The translations under genes and the position numbers were made by a program. A stretch of DNA of 64,000 nucleotides from Bimuria novae-zelandiae CBS 107.79 (taxonomy: Eukaryota; Ascomycota; Dothideomycetes; Pleosporales; Didymosphaeriaceae). Positions 26,878-37,222 of the stretch are shown here, one piece after another. The notes below the pieces were generated by a model. It was not told where the DNA came from. It saw only the letters and a program-made list of their open reading frames with translations, and made no database searches. The stretch covers positions 1,362,818-1,426,817 of the forward strand of contig ML976662.1 of assembly GCA_010015655.1 (NCBI GenBank), read 5' to 3'. Each line of letters starts with the position of its first letter. The first letter of the stretch is position 1.

Positions 26878-27282
26878 TGTTAAGCCCTTTAGGATAGCTA
26901 GTCCTAAAGGAGACTAGGGTTAGTTCTTAGGCAAGAGTACTATAAGGTAAGAAAAAGGTTATTAGTATTAAAGGTAGTGCGTAGTTATAAACGAATCAAC
27001 TAAAGCTAGAGTATAATCTAAATAATAGATTAATAACTTAGGTTAAACATAAGTATAGAAGGGCTATACTTAGCGTTTCTATATACATGTCCTGTCCTAT
27101 AAATTCTAATAGTCTTAAGAGTCCTAAAGTCCCATATGCTAAGATATCTGCTAAGACGTTTAATACTTCTAGGACGCGTGACTTGTTACGTAACTCGTAG
27201 CTAAGTTAGGAATCTTAGCTAGGCGCACGAATAAGTACTAGTGCCCCGTCCTTATTATGTCAGGTCTTAACAGATCTTAACA
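26878..27282 (-). repeat. Gypsy-2 right LTR
   Basis: TGTTAAGCCC...AGATCTTAACA. Same length as the left LTR, with differences mainly transitions. Confidence 0.87.
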
Positions 27283-27954
27283 GTATACTAGCTAGCCTAG
27301 TAAAGCTTAATAAATAGGATAATAAAAGGTAATATAAACAACTTACCTACGTAGATAGCTTTAATTATTATAACGTAGTCTTAATTACTTAGCTATATAT
27401 ATATAGCTTTGCCTATAGTGTCTAAGCTAGTTACTACTTTAAACGTAAAGGCAATCCCTATTATAAAGCCTATCTTATTAAAATTATAAATATTTATATC
27501 TAGTATACTATATATTAATTATATCTCCTTTATAAGCTTATACTAAGTAAAATTTTTAATAAGATCCTTATAAAGCGCGCGCTAGCTATAAAAGCTTTTA
27601 AATTATTTAGTTTATAGATTTAGCTAAGCTTTAATAAAGCGCAATACTTAGTTCTTATTTATAAATTATAAAATAAAGATTTACCTATATATAATAAGTA
27701 AATAGTTATTTTATATACGTTAATAATATAAAGCGGGAATCTATATTAGTTAAAATCTAAGATTTACTCTACTAGGACCTACTTTTTTATAGGGTATAGC
27801 TTTTATTTTTAGGCGTTAGTAATAGCCTAAGGTAAAGTACTATTAACGCGTTTAGAAACTATAAATTAGGGGACATTATAAAGTCTTATAGCTTTTTAAT
27901 AGCTAAAGGCCCAGCTAGTCTAAATTACCTGAGTTAATAGAGCAAGTCTACCTT
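27283..27954. other. AT-rich, unassigned repeat-like DNA
   Basis: TA-rich and full of stops in all frames, ending abruptly at about 27955 where GC-normal coding-like sequence begins. No domain recognised. Confidence 0.4.
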
Positions 27955-28542
27955 CTTTTTAGAGCTTTTGGGTGTGCTGTGTGGCTAGCATCGCGGGTGT
28001 TGTGTAAAGACGCGTCGTGATTTTGGTGGGGTGTCCCACTGACTGGTGGAACACGTTACCGACCTCGCATTTGAATGCCAATGTGTCCGTGGAGGGTAGC
28101 GAGGTTATCCCGGATGAGTTATCCTTTGAAAGGCCAAGACTCGAAAAGGATGTCTCTTCTATCTCAAAGCCAGCTTCGAGTGCTTTGGTGGACGAGAAAG
28201 ACGTGGTGGTTGCATGTGAAGAAGAAGTGGGCACAGGCCTTCGAGGGATGCTTCCGAAGGACGGATTCTGTCGTAGTTGAAGTGGATCGGGATACAGGAT
28301 CTCTTCCATAGGACTTCCAAGCGCAGTAGAGGGCGTCAGATGTCCCGGGATTCCTAGCGCTGGTCCAGGAAAGACGTCCTGGGACGCAAGGGGCTGCGGG
28401 CTGTTCTCATGGCTGTATTCAATAGCTGCAATCTACGAAGCATTTCTAGGTAGTTCTTGAATTCCCGAGTACGGCGGAGGAGCTTCGTCCAGATCTTCAC
28501 TCACATCTGTCGTCCGAGCCAAAGAGTCTTTCCGTTTCATTA

Positions 28543-30332
28543 AGCTAGCGCATATAGTTCCTGCGCACATAGGGTTCCTGCGCACCGCGCTAGAACACCC
28601 CACCTGCACAAAACACGCGATTTCTCAGCAACGCTGCTTACAATTACTATTAACTATATATAGATTTAAGCGCTGTAGCTACTGTAGCTATAGTAATTAT
28701 TTCTAAGGTGCTTAGTATAGTAGATCTTTGTTACTTAGCTACTAAAGCTTTAGCTACGCGCATAGCCTCCCTGATACTCTCTACCTTTGTAAAGCGTTGA
28801 TTTAGGTCTACTCGAACGCGCTTACGCTGACGCTGAGAGGTAGATATCTCTAGCTGCTGCTTAAGTCGTCTTTTCTCTGCTTCTAGGCCTGCAGCTCTAG
28901 CATTTGCAGCTGCTAGAGCCTTACCTGCTTTCTGTAGGAGTAGCCGGGTGGTACGACCTAGATTCTCGACGCTCTGGACGCTGCGCTGCGCTATATAGAG
29001 ATCGTGAGGGCCCTGGGGAGTAGAGAGGAAGCTCTGGATCTGCTGCTGAGGCTGCTGCTCACGTGTAGGCGTAGTAGGCCTCTAAGAGACCTGCGACGAG
29101 CTAAGCACGTAATTAATGTTAAATAGGCAGATACTAGATGCCTGCTAGCTAGCTTAAATTACACGCTCTGTGAAGTCTTCCTCCCTAGCTTAATAATAGC
29201 AGGTGATAAAGCGCTCCTTCTTAATAGGTGCAGCGTCGTCGAGTAATACGAGCTCCTAGATCTAACGTTTATAGCTAGACTTGATTACAGAGAAAGGAGC
29301 GAGATTAAGAGGCTATAGGACGTGTGAGGTGTGCGCAGGTAGATAGAGGAGCTGTATACGATGTAGCTTGCAGAGCCATAGGAAGTCTATATTAATATGG
29401 CTGCCGTGACCGTCGAGTATCAGGAGCCTGTGCTGGCCATCAGATACAGCCGTCTCAGGTATAAATATACGCTGTAGCCACTCAACACCTATCGCTTTTG
29501 ACGTCCATCCGTTCTCTGAGGTTGTATAGATCCAGTTAGGTACGTAAGACGAGGAGAACCATGTTGTCTGTAGGCTCTAGCCCTTAAAGATGACTGCGCA
29601 GCGTAGTTTCCGCCTTGTCACTAACACACACTTAATTATAGAGACCCACTCGCGATTCTTTGGAGACCAAATATAAGCCTTCTTTTTATAACTGCTAGAG
29701 AGTACTCTAGTGTTGGTACATACCCCTAGAGCAACGCCAGTCTCATCTATATTGTATGTATTCTCCGCCTGTATGTTAAGCCGCCGTCGAGTCTGCTCAT
29801 AGAGCTCTAGGAACGCACGTATCTGCTCTAGTATCGCTGCATTAGCTCTCTGAGCCTCTAGCTTTCTGCCGACTATAGAGGCAACGCGTGGCTGGCGCCA
29901 AAGGAAGTGTAAGAGCTAAAGCTTGCTAACAGGCTAGTTGTCGCTATTTATACGCAGAATCCAATTCGCTATTTCTCGAGCGCGAGCGTGCGAGGGAGGG
30001 CAGGCACGTGCGTCTTCTTCGAGGATCTATTCTACTAGAAAATCCTCCTATAGAGGAGTTAGCCACTATTAATGCTAATAGCTAAGCGCGCTGCTAATTA
30101 CACTATTAAAATAATTATATAGCGTTAATTTAGGTAACCTATAGGCCTTTGTAGCAGCGCGCTAACTAGAATAGACGCCTATATTAAGATTACTAATAAC
30201 TAATTATATAGCTACTTCACGGGCGTCCATGTTAATAAGCGTTATAGAGAGAAATCGCGTGTTTTCTGTAGGTGGGGGGTTCTGGCGCGGTGCGCAGGAA
30301 CCCTATATGCGCAGGAACTATATGCGCTAGCT
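28543..30332 (-). mobile_element. pogo-1: Fot1/pogo-type Tc1-mariner DNA transposon
   Basis: 1790 bp with terminal inverted repeats of about 83 bp (starting AGCTAGCGCATATAGTTCCT on each side, few mismatches), inserted at TA (28541-28542 and 30333-30334). The TIR contains an internal direct repeat of GTTCCTGCGCA. It carries a degenerate DDE_1 transposase on the minus strand. It is only mildly mutated compared with the Gypsy blocks. Confidence 0.92.
28650..30229 (-). pseudogene. pogo-1 transposase (DDE_1 superfamily), degenerate
   Basis: From MDAREVAI near 30229 the minus strand reads a helix-turn-helix/CENP-B-like N-terminus with stops, then the catalytic core: YNIDETGVALG (first Asp), KNREWVSII, RLLILDGHGSH (second Asp) and LQPLNLAPFS, where the third acidic region normally reads LQPLD. 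A basic coiled C-terminal tail (AEKRRLKQQLE) follows. Several TAG/TAA codons interrupt the frame. The end near 28650 is approximate and an indel is likely, because the span is not a multiple of three. Family members cut and paste at TA dinucleotides. Confidence 0.8.
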
Positions 30333-30476
30333 TATCCTGGAGGCCGCGTACATTGCCCTGTTCGATGCTCCGCTTAATGGGACTTCTAACGGGTTCTCTG
30401 AAGATTGCGCAGCAAATTCGTTATGCTCGTAGTCCAGCACCCCAGCCATAGTTGGCTTTGGCAGGTGTGTTGCCAT

Positions 30477-31864
30477 GTTATCGAAAACGTGGATAGAGAA
30501 CAGCCGAGGTCTTGAAATCGAGCGTGAGATACCTCAGAACTCCATAATTTGACAGGTGTGCACTCTTATATCCCAAGCGAACCTTGTTAGATGTCCAGGC
30601 CAAGCCAACATCGAATCCATGAATGTCGTTTCCCATTTGCATGCTTTCCAAAACGCCTCCCTGCAGGGCCACGTCCAAAACGCTGTTCCAGCTGCGATGG
30701 AACGACATGAGATGAGTGATCCAATCAGAGGTTCCAGATCACGGGCCTAACTCTGCGCTACATCCGTTTACGGCCGTGTCTTGCGAAGCTTACGTTGCTT
30801 CGCCTCCGTTGAGACTCGCAACGGACAAAATATCTTTCCGTTAAGTGTAGCCGCTCGTTCTGATGCATATCCATAGGGCCTTTGGATATCTAATCCGGTA
30901 AGACTTTTGCGATTGGACCGCGCCTCTCGTGCCTGAGTTTTCGCGTCAGAAGAAAAAAGATTAGAAAATCGTAAACCTGAGATTCGTCGTATGGATCCGC
31001 CCCACACCATTTCAACACGCCCGTGAATACTATCCTCACGAAGTTGCTGCGTACCGCGCGCGCGCCGATGGAGTGTTTTGATAGATTAGATGTTCTTCCG
31101 CAAGAATACGCGTATTGCGCTCAGATTAGAACAAGGATCGCAGTCCCAGTATGAAGTACACGACCTATAGATCGACCATTGTACTATCTCTGCAGAAGAA
31201 GGCATCATCGAATCGGAAACGGCGTATAGTGTAAGAGTAGCACCGTGGTCGGCCGAATTCGTTTCGTTTCGCGAGTATACCCAGCGTGCTCCCAAGTCAG
31301 GCTCGCATGAGGGTGACCGCAGTGTCGTGGTAGCTGGCTCTGCAGAGGCGTGCGATGTTTGTTTTGCCCTCGGGGTGTGCGCGATGGCCACGGGTACGTT
31401 CCTTCCAGATTACCCATCGCACATTCTTTGCGGTGTGTGCTGGAAAATGACCACCAGACATTCAGTGACTTCTTCAGGACCGACCTCGGGAGTCCCAGGG
31501 GCGCAAGTTCAAGACTGCCATATTTCTTTCAACATCCACGTTACCGCGCTGTCATCTCCGCCTAGCAATGTGAAGATTAGGATTGGTATCTAGATAATGC
31601 CCACCTGCCAACCCCAACATCAATACTCACATCGGGGGCTCCTCGGAGTACCTATATAAATATTTACATGTCCTTCCTGCAGCGCACGCTTCCATGCACC
31701 GGTATCTCTTGCTTTGCTCGCGCCGCTGCTTGCAGATCAGTTGCCCGATCAGTTGCCCCTCTTCTCAACGCCTGCATCGTCTTTTTCCCATTATTGGGCA
31801 ACGGGATGGCCGTAGGTCGTGTCTGCGTGTCGCGGGAAACCCTGACACTCGAAGTTCGCTTCAT
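30477..31864. other. GC-normal region without a confident gene
   Basis: Open frames of 70-100 codons lie on both strands (for example minus 31010-30768 and 31391-31086). Minus 31010-30768 is in the same frame as the MATHLP segment of the split ORF but separated from it by stops (for example near 30767 and 30530). This may be the decayed 5' part of that gene. No domain was recognised. Confidence 0.35.
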
Positions 31865-33873
31865 CTACCAATCGTCCTTGTCGTCTTCGTCATCTGCTCA
31901 AATTGTCAGTACACCGTCGACTTTGTTCTAGATAGCATGAACTTACCACTATGACTGACTTTAGCCTTCCTTGCCGCCAGTGCATTAGCTAATGCGCCAG
32001 CCAAGCCACCATCCGGACCTGGTGTTGCAGATGCACTGCTACCGGGTGCTCCTGCCGCCGGTTCGGAACCAGGCACGGCTGCGGCACTGCGGTCTCTCTT
32101 CTCCGCATCCGAGACCTTCTTCAGTCTTGCGCCACCGCGGATATCTGCCAACAAGCCATCCCTCCCTGCTGGAACTTTCGGTAGCGGCGCGGCGGTTGGC
32201 GGCGGCGGTAGGCCGCCGCCCGGTGGCATTGGGGGAGGCGGAGGCGGCCCGGCGCTCGAGGGCATGGGAGGAGGGGGAGGAGGAGGCGGCCCGGAACTTG
32301 AGGGCATGGGAGGAGGCGGTGGTGCATTGTTCGTCGGTGGCAGAGGCGGCGGGACCGGCGCGCTCGTTGGAGGCAATGGAGGAGGTGGCGGTGCGCTCGT
32401 TGCAGGTAAAGGCGGTGGAGGCGGTGCTACGTCTGTTGGTGCCGCAGGCACAGGACGAGAAGCCGACGGAGGCAATGGAGGCGGGGCATTGTGTGCAGGT
32501 CGCGGTGGAGGAGGTAAAGGTGCAACTGCAGTCTTTGGTGGAAGAGGCGGCGGTGCGCTGGAGATAGGAGCCGGAGTATCGCGTGCTGGCGGTGGAGGAG
32601 GGACGGGTCCTCGGCTCGGAGGCGGAGGCGGGCCGGACGGTACGCGGTTGCCTGCGAATGGCGGTGGGACGCTGAATCTCGGTGCTTGTGCTTGCTCGTC
32701 GTCTGGTACGGGTGTCTTCGGGGGTCGTGGAGGGGGAGGCGGCCCTGGGTTCGCAACGTTGGAAGAAGCTCTCGCTCTCGCGGGCGGTGGAGGAGGCTGG
32801 TGCGCAAATTTGCCCGCATCTGCGAGGGGAGGTGGTGCACGGAATTTCGGCTGCGGTGGGCCAGGCGGCGGCGGTGGTGATGCCTGTCGCGGCGGCGAAG
32901 GCGGTGCCGGGCTACCAGACGAGGCGCGATTGACGCCCGAGGCATCTGTCTTCGTTCTACGAGCTGGCGGAGGTGCGGGCGCAGGACCGCGTTTCGACGC
33001 GGTAGATGTGCCCGTGTTCTGTGGGTTTAGAGATGCCTTCGCAGGCGGCGCACTTGGTGGTGGTGGTGGCGGCGGCGGAGGTGCCCTGCTCTTTTTCTCG
33101 CTGTTCTCTTGCTGCACCTTCTCGTTGGCCTTGCGCTGTTCAATGTACAGCTTGATGAAGTCGGCATTCTCCTCAATCTGGTCTTCTGTGATGCCCATGG
33201 CCAGCAGTTCTTTCAGCAGCGGCTGCCATGACGGATCGCTGGTGTCGATTGCAGAGCTCCTCGCGCTGCTCACATTGGACTGGCTCGTGGTGGTGGGAGA
33301 GGTGACGGTCGGCGGGATGATGGACTGCGGCTGTTGCTGCGGGTGCGGGTGCGCCGAGTGCCGGTGTCCGAATATACCTCCCAACAGGCCGTGGCTCTTG
33401 TGCCCGTTCGTCGACGCTCCTGCTCCACCACCTCCCCCGCCGCTGCCTACAGCCGCGCCGAACGGCTTGTTCTTGGTGTTCTTGTGGGCGTTCTTCTCGC
33501 GGTCGTCCATCTTCTTCTTGAACGTCTTGGCCTCCTTCTCGTCGGCGAACGAGAGCCCCGCCAGGCAGTCCTCGAGCTCGAAGGTGTGGAAGAAGACGCG
33601 GTCCTGGTTATAGGCGAAGGTGTCGTAGATCTCCTGGTCCCAGATGACGCCACGGCCCGAGGGCGAGATGTCGACCAGCTTGATCCAGAAGGTGTTGCCC
33701 ACCAGGTCGTTGGCCAGCACAGCGGCGCCCTGCAGCCCCGTGTAGGTCCATTGGTGCTTGTTCGGGTAGGCCACGTACAGCTTCGCGACGGCGACGGCGT
33801 GGATCTTGTTGTTCTGCTTGGGGACGGTGCGCTTCACCGTCTGCTTGTCCTCGTCGGACAGGATCGAGGGCAT
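31865..33873 (-). CDS. LAS17: Las17/WASP homologue, actin nucleation-promoting factor
   Basis: 651 aa in two exons: 33873-31947 and 31893-31865, with a 53-bp intron (GTAAGT, branch GTACTGAC, CAG). Domains in order: WH1/EVH1 at about residues 1-130 (MPSILSDEDK, KLYVAYP, WTYTGLQGA, IWDQEIY, FFHTFELEDCLAGLSFA); an acidic helix LLKELLAMGITEDQIEENADFIKLY at 219-243; a long polyproline region (about 265-570) for SH3 and profilin partners; WH2 GRDGLLADIRGGARLKKV at 570-587; and an acidic tail DDEDDKDDW at 643-651 for Arp2/3 binding. The last ten residues come from the tiny second exon and would be missed in an unspliced reading. In yeasts the protein drives branched actin at endocytic patches. The start MPSILS is the conserved family start; an in-frame upstream extension is possible. 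Confidence 0.94.
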
Positions 33874-33979
33874 GGCGGCTCTCTTGGCTGGTTCTGGGGG
33901 TTTATTAGCACAGAATAGGGCAGGATTCGACAGTGGTTTCAAGCACAGCTGGAGAGCTACGTGGGCGGGGGTCACTCAC

Positions 33980-34160
33980 CAGGCGGCGCATACAAGCCGC
34001 GCAGTGCTGCACTGGAGCCGGCGGCCTGGGCGCTATACGGGTGCCTGTAAACGGTGCTGCGACGGCGGCGGTGGCGCGACGACGTCGAGGAAGAATAGCG
34101 GGAGCTGCGCGTACTGCAGCCCGAGGACAGTGAGGGTACGTCAAGGCTGCTGCGGCTCAT
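33980..34160 (-). other. Possible upstream exon of the Las17 gene (5' UTR or N-terminal extension)
   Basis: An open stretch beginning MSRSSLDVPS (Ser/Arg-rich, 60 codons) ends at a good donor GTGAGT (minus 33979). An acceptor CAG just before minus 33893 (with CTAAT upstream) would join it in frame to EPAKRAA-MPSILS. The 87-bp intron may simply lie in the 5' leader. Nothing in the extra peptide resembles a known domain. Confidence 0.35.
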
Positions 34161-34950
34161 GACGAACCGGCCGCTGAGCTAGCGTATCGCTGCCAAGGCC
34201 GCTGCATCCTCAGGCTTTCGAGAAGCATCTTTATATCTATACCTCGCTGCCCACGCACCACCTCACTGCATTCACCGCCAGATCTAGGGCGTCTAGCGCG
34301 AACCATGATGAAATACGCATGTCGACGGGGTGGGCTTGTTGTTCCGCGTCTGAGCTAGCCCGCGTTGGTACATCATACACGTCGCCAGTCGCTCACGTGT
34401 CTCTCGTCCGCGTTTTCCCCTGTAGCGAGGCTGGCGCTGTGGAGACACTGACCATCATCCACAGGAAGAAGTCCGATCGGTCTCTGCTAAGTTCGTAAGG
34501 CTGTTCACCGCTTGCCGGAAGCTTGGTCGTGACTTCGCCCAGGAGCCAGACAGCCGACCATCACATCCGATGAAGAGTCATGCCAGCCACAAGGGAAGAC
34601 ATTGAATGGTACATTGTGTCAGGCTCTAGTGTGGCTGAAGGCTGCGCTAGACTTTTCACCATAGACTCCACCCGAGCCCGATGACGCTCCTCGACATGGC
34701 AAACACCATGTCCGCCTTTCTCTCCACGTTCACGCGTCGATCGATTTACCCTAGGTGCGCTTGAAATGGACGCGTCATTCACACAAGCATTGCTTCTGAA
34801 AAGGCCTCGCATATCAAGCAGGTCGAACTAGAAAACAACATACAACCATCAAAAAGCATGATACCTGACTCCGCTGATGCGCCGCGCTCGGAGACCAGCT
34901 CTGCGATCCTCAATCACCCACGTCGAACTCAACAGTACCATTTATCCCCC
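34161..34950. other. Intergenic region between Las17 and the 34951-35685 gene
   Basis: GC-normal, presumably the Las17 promoter and the 3' flank of the next minus-strand gene. An 83-codon minus ORF at 34812-34561 has no support. Confidence 0.45.
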
Positions 34951-35685
34951 CTAATCACTGTCCGAATCAGGATCCGGATTCATGACCTGTAACGGCCGCC
35001 TTCCAGGGCTCTCGAGCTCGCTCCACGTCGGGCTCGACGGTTCCGGCGTCGAAGGCCTCTGCGGCACCGTTGGATCCTCTCCCGGCTTAAACTTGGCCAC
35101 ATTCGCAACCCTCCTTACGTGCCATCTGCAATTGTTGAAAAGGATGTTGTACTTTGTGTCCTTGTTCAATATCATCTCGCCGCTTTCCAGGAAGTGCTTG
35201 GGGTCCGCAAACTCCGGACTGGCCGCGCCTTTGGACGTGTACTTTCCGAGCTGGAAACTCGCCTGGTCGTTTGTGCAATTATATTGGACGATGGGCCTGT
35301 GGGCGCATTCCGCACCGAAGTATGCGTCGCAGCGTTGAACGTTGCGTTGCTGGAAGACCAGCTCGCTGGCGCTGGCCTCGAAGTCGAGTAGTCCTTGCTT
35401 GTTTTTGCGGACGGTGCCGACAATCAACTTTGCGTGGTGGTTCTCACCGGGGTTGGTTTGAAATTTCAGCATATAGGCATGGTCGAGCTTGAGCAAGCCC
35501 TCCGGAGAAGTGCCGCCTGATCTGCTGTGCGAAACAGCAAGTCGTGTATTCCTCGAGCTTGGTGTCTGAATTTGGAGGTAGCACCTGTTAGAAGTCGGAG
35601 TAGGACCACATATCGGGCTTTGCGAAAGCGGATTAGCGCCCCAGGAATAACCCACCGAAGTGTACCAGTGTCCACGAATGCACAT
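34951..35685 (-). CDS. Conserved-looking hypothetical protein, possible permuted NlpC/P60-LRAT-like fold
   Basis: Uninterrupted 244-codon frame. The N-terminal ~45 residues (Ser/Asn/Pro-rich) may be partly intron or leader, so the start is uncertain. The core runs from LLKLDHAYMLKFQTNP to TKYNILFNNCRWHVRRV, with several cysteines between (QRCDAYFGAEC). The C-terminus is Pro/Ser-rich and ends in an acidic DPDSDSD. The order His...Asn-Cys (NNCRWHV) resembles the NCEHFV box of LRAT-like permuted papain-fold proteins; this is inference from one motif only. It is transcribed divergently from the 35814 gene, with starts 128 bp apart. Confidence 0.6.
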   Translation of the reverse strand: MCIRGHWYTSVGYSWGANPLSQSPICGPTPTSNRCYLQIQTPSSRNTRLAVSHSRSGGTSPEGLLKLDHAYMLKFQTNPGENHHAKLIVGTVRKNKQGLLDFEASASELVFQQRNVQRCDAYFGAECAHRPIVQYNCTNDQASFQLGKYTSKGAASPEFADPKHFLESGEMILNKDTKYNILFNNCRWHVRRVANVAKFKPGEDPTVPQRPSTPEPSSPTWSELESPGRRPLQVMNPDPDSDSD

Positions 35686-35813
35686 TGCACTCAGGCCACC
35701 CGCTCTAGGCGCTTACACACCACTGCCACTGCTTATACTCCCTACACCACCGGCATTGTGGTAGCTGCTAAGTCTCCCTTTTTCTTGCACACCACCCTCC
35801 ACTTTATGTAACA

Positions 35814-36819
35814 ATGGGTCTATCATCCTTGTTCAGTCGCAAGAAGCGTGGCAAGTCTCCGAAGCCGCTCTCCGATGAGGAGATTGAAGCGAATTTCCAG
35901 ACATGGTTCAACATCGTCAGTAAAGGTAGATACATTCCCCACGCTCTCAAAACTCAAGAGCCAACCTAACACTGCACGCAGCTGAGATTCGCTGCCTCTT
36001 CCTCGACAACCTCCTCCACGGCCACGAAGCCATTTCCGGACTCGTCAAGCCAGGCGAATTACAGCACTTCGATACATGCATACCGAAGCTCCTGAACGAT
36101 CCAGATGGGCGAATCGACCCCTCTGAAGTGGTGCAGCACCTCGCCAAAGCGCACGGCGAAAAAGCACAGGTCATAAAAAATGCAGGAACCTTCCTAGAAG
36201 CGCTCATCACATCGCACGCGCACTTCCCATTAACCGACCCGGCCCCTCTCACAAGGGATACCCTCCTCCAAGCTGTCATCCTGCTCACCTGGCGCTGCGA
36301 CAATTACTTCCGCCAACGTGTGGCAGTGAATCAGAATGATACGATCCGCTCGCGGCCAGAAAGTGCGCGGCTCGCCTTCATATATTCCGCTCTCGCACAT
36401 CCCCCGGATGGTGTGCCCACACACAGTGATGTCGTGGATGTGCTGTGTAGGCTGAACTATCCCATGGGGCGGTGGGCGAAGCCGAGGGATGAGCCAGTGA
36501 GGAGGTCGGCGAAGGAGTTGGAGCCGTTGGCTGCACGGCTGGTGCCGGAAGAGGATGAAAAAGTGGCCGTAGACCTTACAGCAGTGGAACTGCAGCCGCT
36601 AGCTGACCTTGTTGCTGCGTTCCCGTCGCGGTGGGAAGGCCCCGTGAGCGATGTCGGATTTGACGGACTGGAAACAGTGAACGTGGAGAAGTTTTTGCAG
36701 TGGTCGAAGATGGTACGTGATAGATGCCATGCATTCGAATAGGAAATGCTGACAATGGACAGGTCCGGCTGTTAGATGTGCTTGATCAGGTATTTGAGGT
36801 CTTTCTCAATAGTGCTTGA
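35814..36819 (+). CDS. Hypothetical protein with an EF-hand-like motif, three exons
   Basis: Spliced model of 299 aa: exons 35814-35925, 35982-36712 and 36763-36819. Introns of 56 bp (GTAGAT...GCAG) and 50 bp (GTACGT, branch GCTGAC, ACAG) keep the frame; the last exon adds VRLLDVLDQVFEVFLNSA. The N-terminus MGLSSLFSRKKRGK starts with a Gly2 that could be myristoylated, followed by a basic patch. An EF-hand-like loop NDPDGRIDPSEV lies near residue 85-96. The remainder is helical, with a hydrophobic LLQAVILLTWR segment. The N-terminal architecture reminds me of TLDc-type proteins, but no TLDc domain follows. It could therefore be a truncated gene whose 3' part was lost to the adjacent repeat-rich DNA. 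Confidence 0.72.
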
Positions 36820-37222
36820 GGAATTATATTGTGTTATGAGCAGTTTCAGATTTCCTTGCAATGCCTCCACCAACCTGGCAGGCCTAGTAAGGTTCTATAG
36901 TGGTGTACTAGATCCCGGGGATGTCCTGGACCGCCTCGATCACGTGGTCAAGAGGGGCGTGAAGGTCTCCGGGAGATTTGGTCGTCCAACACGAGATGGG
37001 GGTGGAGGGTCTCCAAAAGGCCGTGGGTGCACAAGACCGAAAGGGGTCGCCAGGCCCTCAAGCACGTGGCGTCACAAGGGACTACGGAGCTGTGAGGTAA
37101 GGTTTAGTACACCAGGAAGGGACGGACGTGATGGGTATAATGGATGTGATGATGCAGAGAATTCAGAGTCTCCATGCTCGAATAAGTTATCTGTATTCAA
37201 CCGCAAGCGCTTCTCTAGCGGG
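36820..37222 (+). pseudogene. Coding-like DNA 5' of the hAT insertion
   Basis: GC-normal with long open readings. The frame ending ARISYLYSTASASLAG runs into the left TSD of the hAT element and continues after its right end. A DVLDRLDHVVKRGVKV stretch near 36920 lies in another frame. I do not recognise the protein. It may be the 3' part of the preceding gene or a separate decayed gene. Confidence 0.4.

Larger units (their letters stand above)
20770..27282 (-). mobile_element. Gypsy-2 LTR retrotransposon, minus orientation, RIP-inactivated
   Basis: Two 405-bp LTRs (20770-21174 and 26878-27282) flank about 5.7 kb. On the minus strand the RT core reads INNILRNYLDIF then ITYIDNILIFS, with the degenerate YIDN at about 23949-23932. 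The LTRs are homologous, in reverse complement, to those of Gypsy-3 at 50635-60359, so the two belong to one family. No matching target duplication was found (left flank CCTAA, right flank GTATA), which suggests inter-element recombination or later mutation. Confidence 0.85.
27959..30476 (-). pseudogene. ORF of unknown function split by pogo-1 and carrying a premature TAG
   Basis: Minus-strand coding-like sequence occurs on both sides of pogo-1: 30476-30335 (starting MATHLPKPTMAGVLD) and 28540-27959. If the transposon and one copy of its TA duplication are ignored, the two parts are in the same frame (142+2+582 = 726 nt, 241 codons plus stop). The only internal stop is TAG at 28435-28433, a CAG-to-TAG type change. 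The product would be hydrophilic and Pro/Ser/Thr-rich with a DEAPPPYSG motif, and no recognised domain. The true gene may start further upstream (30.5-31.4 kb), where coding-like frames exist but do not join cleanly. Confidence 0.6.

Noticed and set aside
32264..33613. 449-codon plus-strand Gly-rich open frame
   Set aside because: It is the antisense of the polyproline region of the Las17 gene; the minus strand has WH1, WH2 and acidic domains and a proper intron.
33334..33918. 194-codon plus-strand open frame
   Set aside because: Antisense of the Las17 WH1 domain; no recognisable domain of its own.
35814..36819. Calling the gene RTC5 or another named TLDc protein
   Set aside because: Only a vague N-terminal resemblance and an EF-hand-like loop; no TLDc domain is visible.
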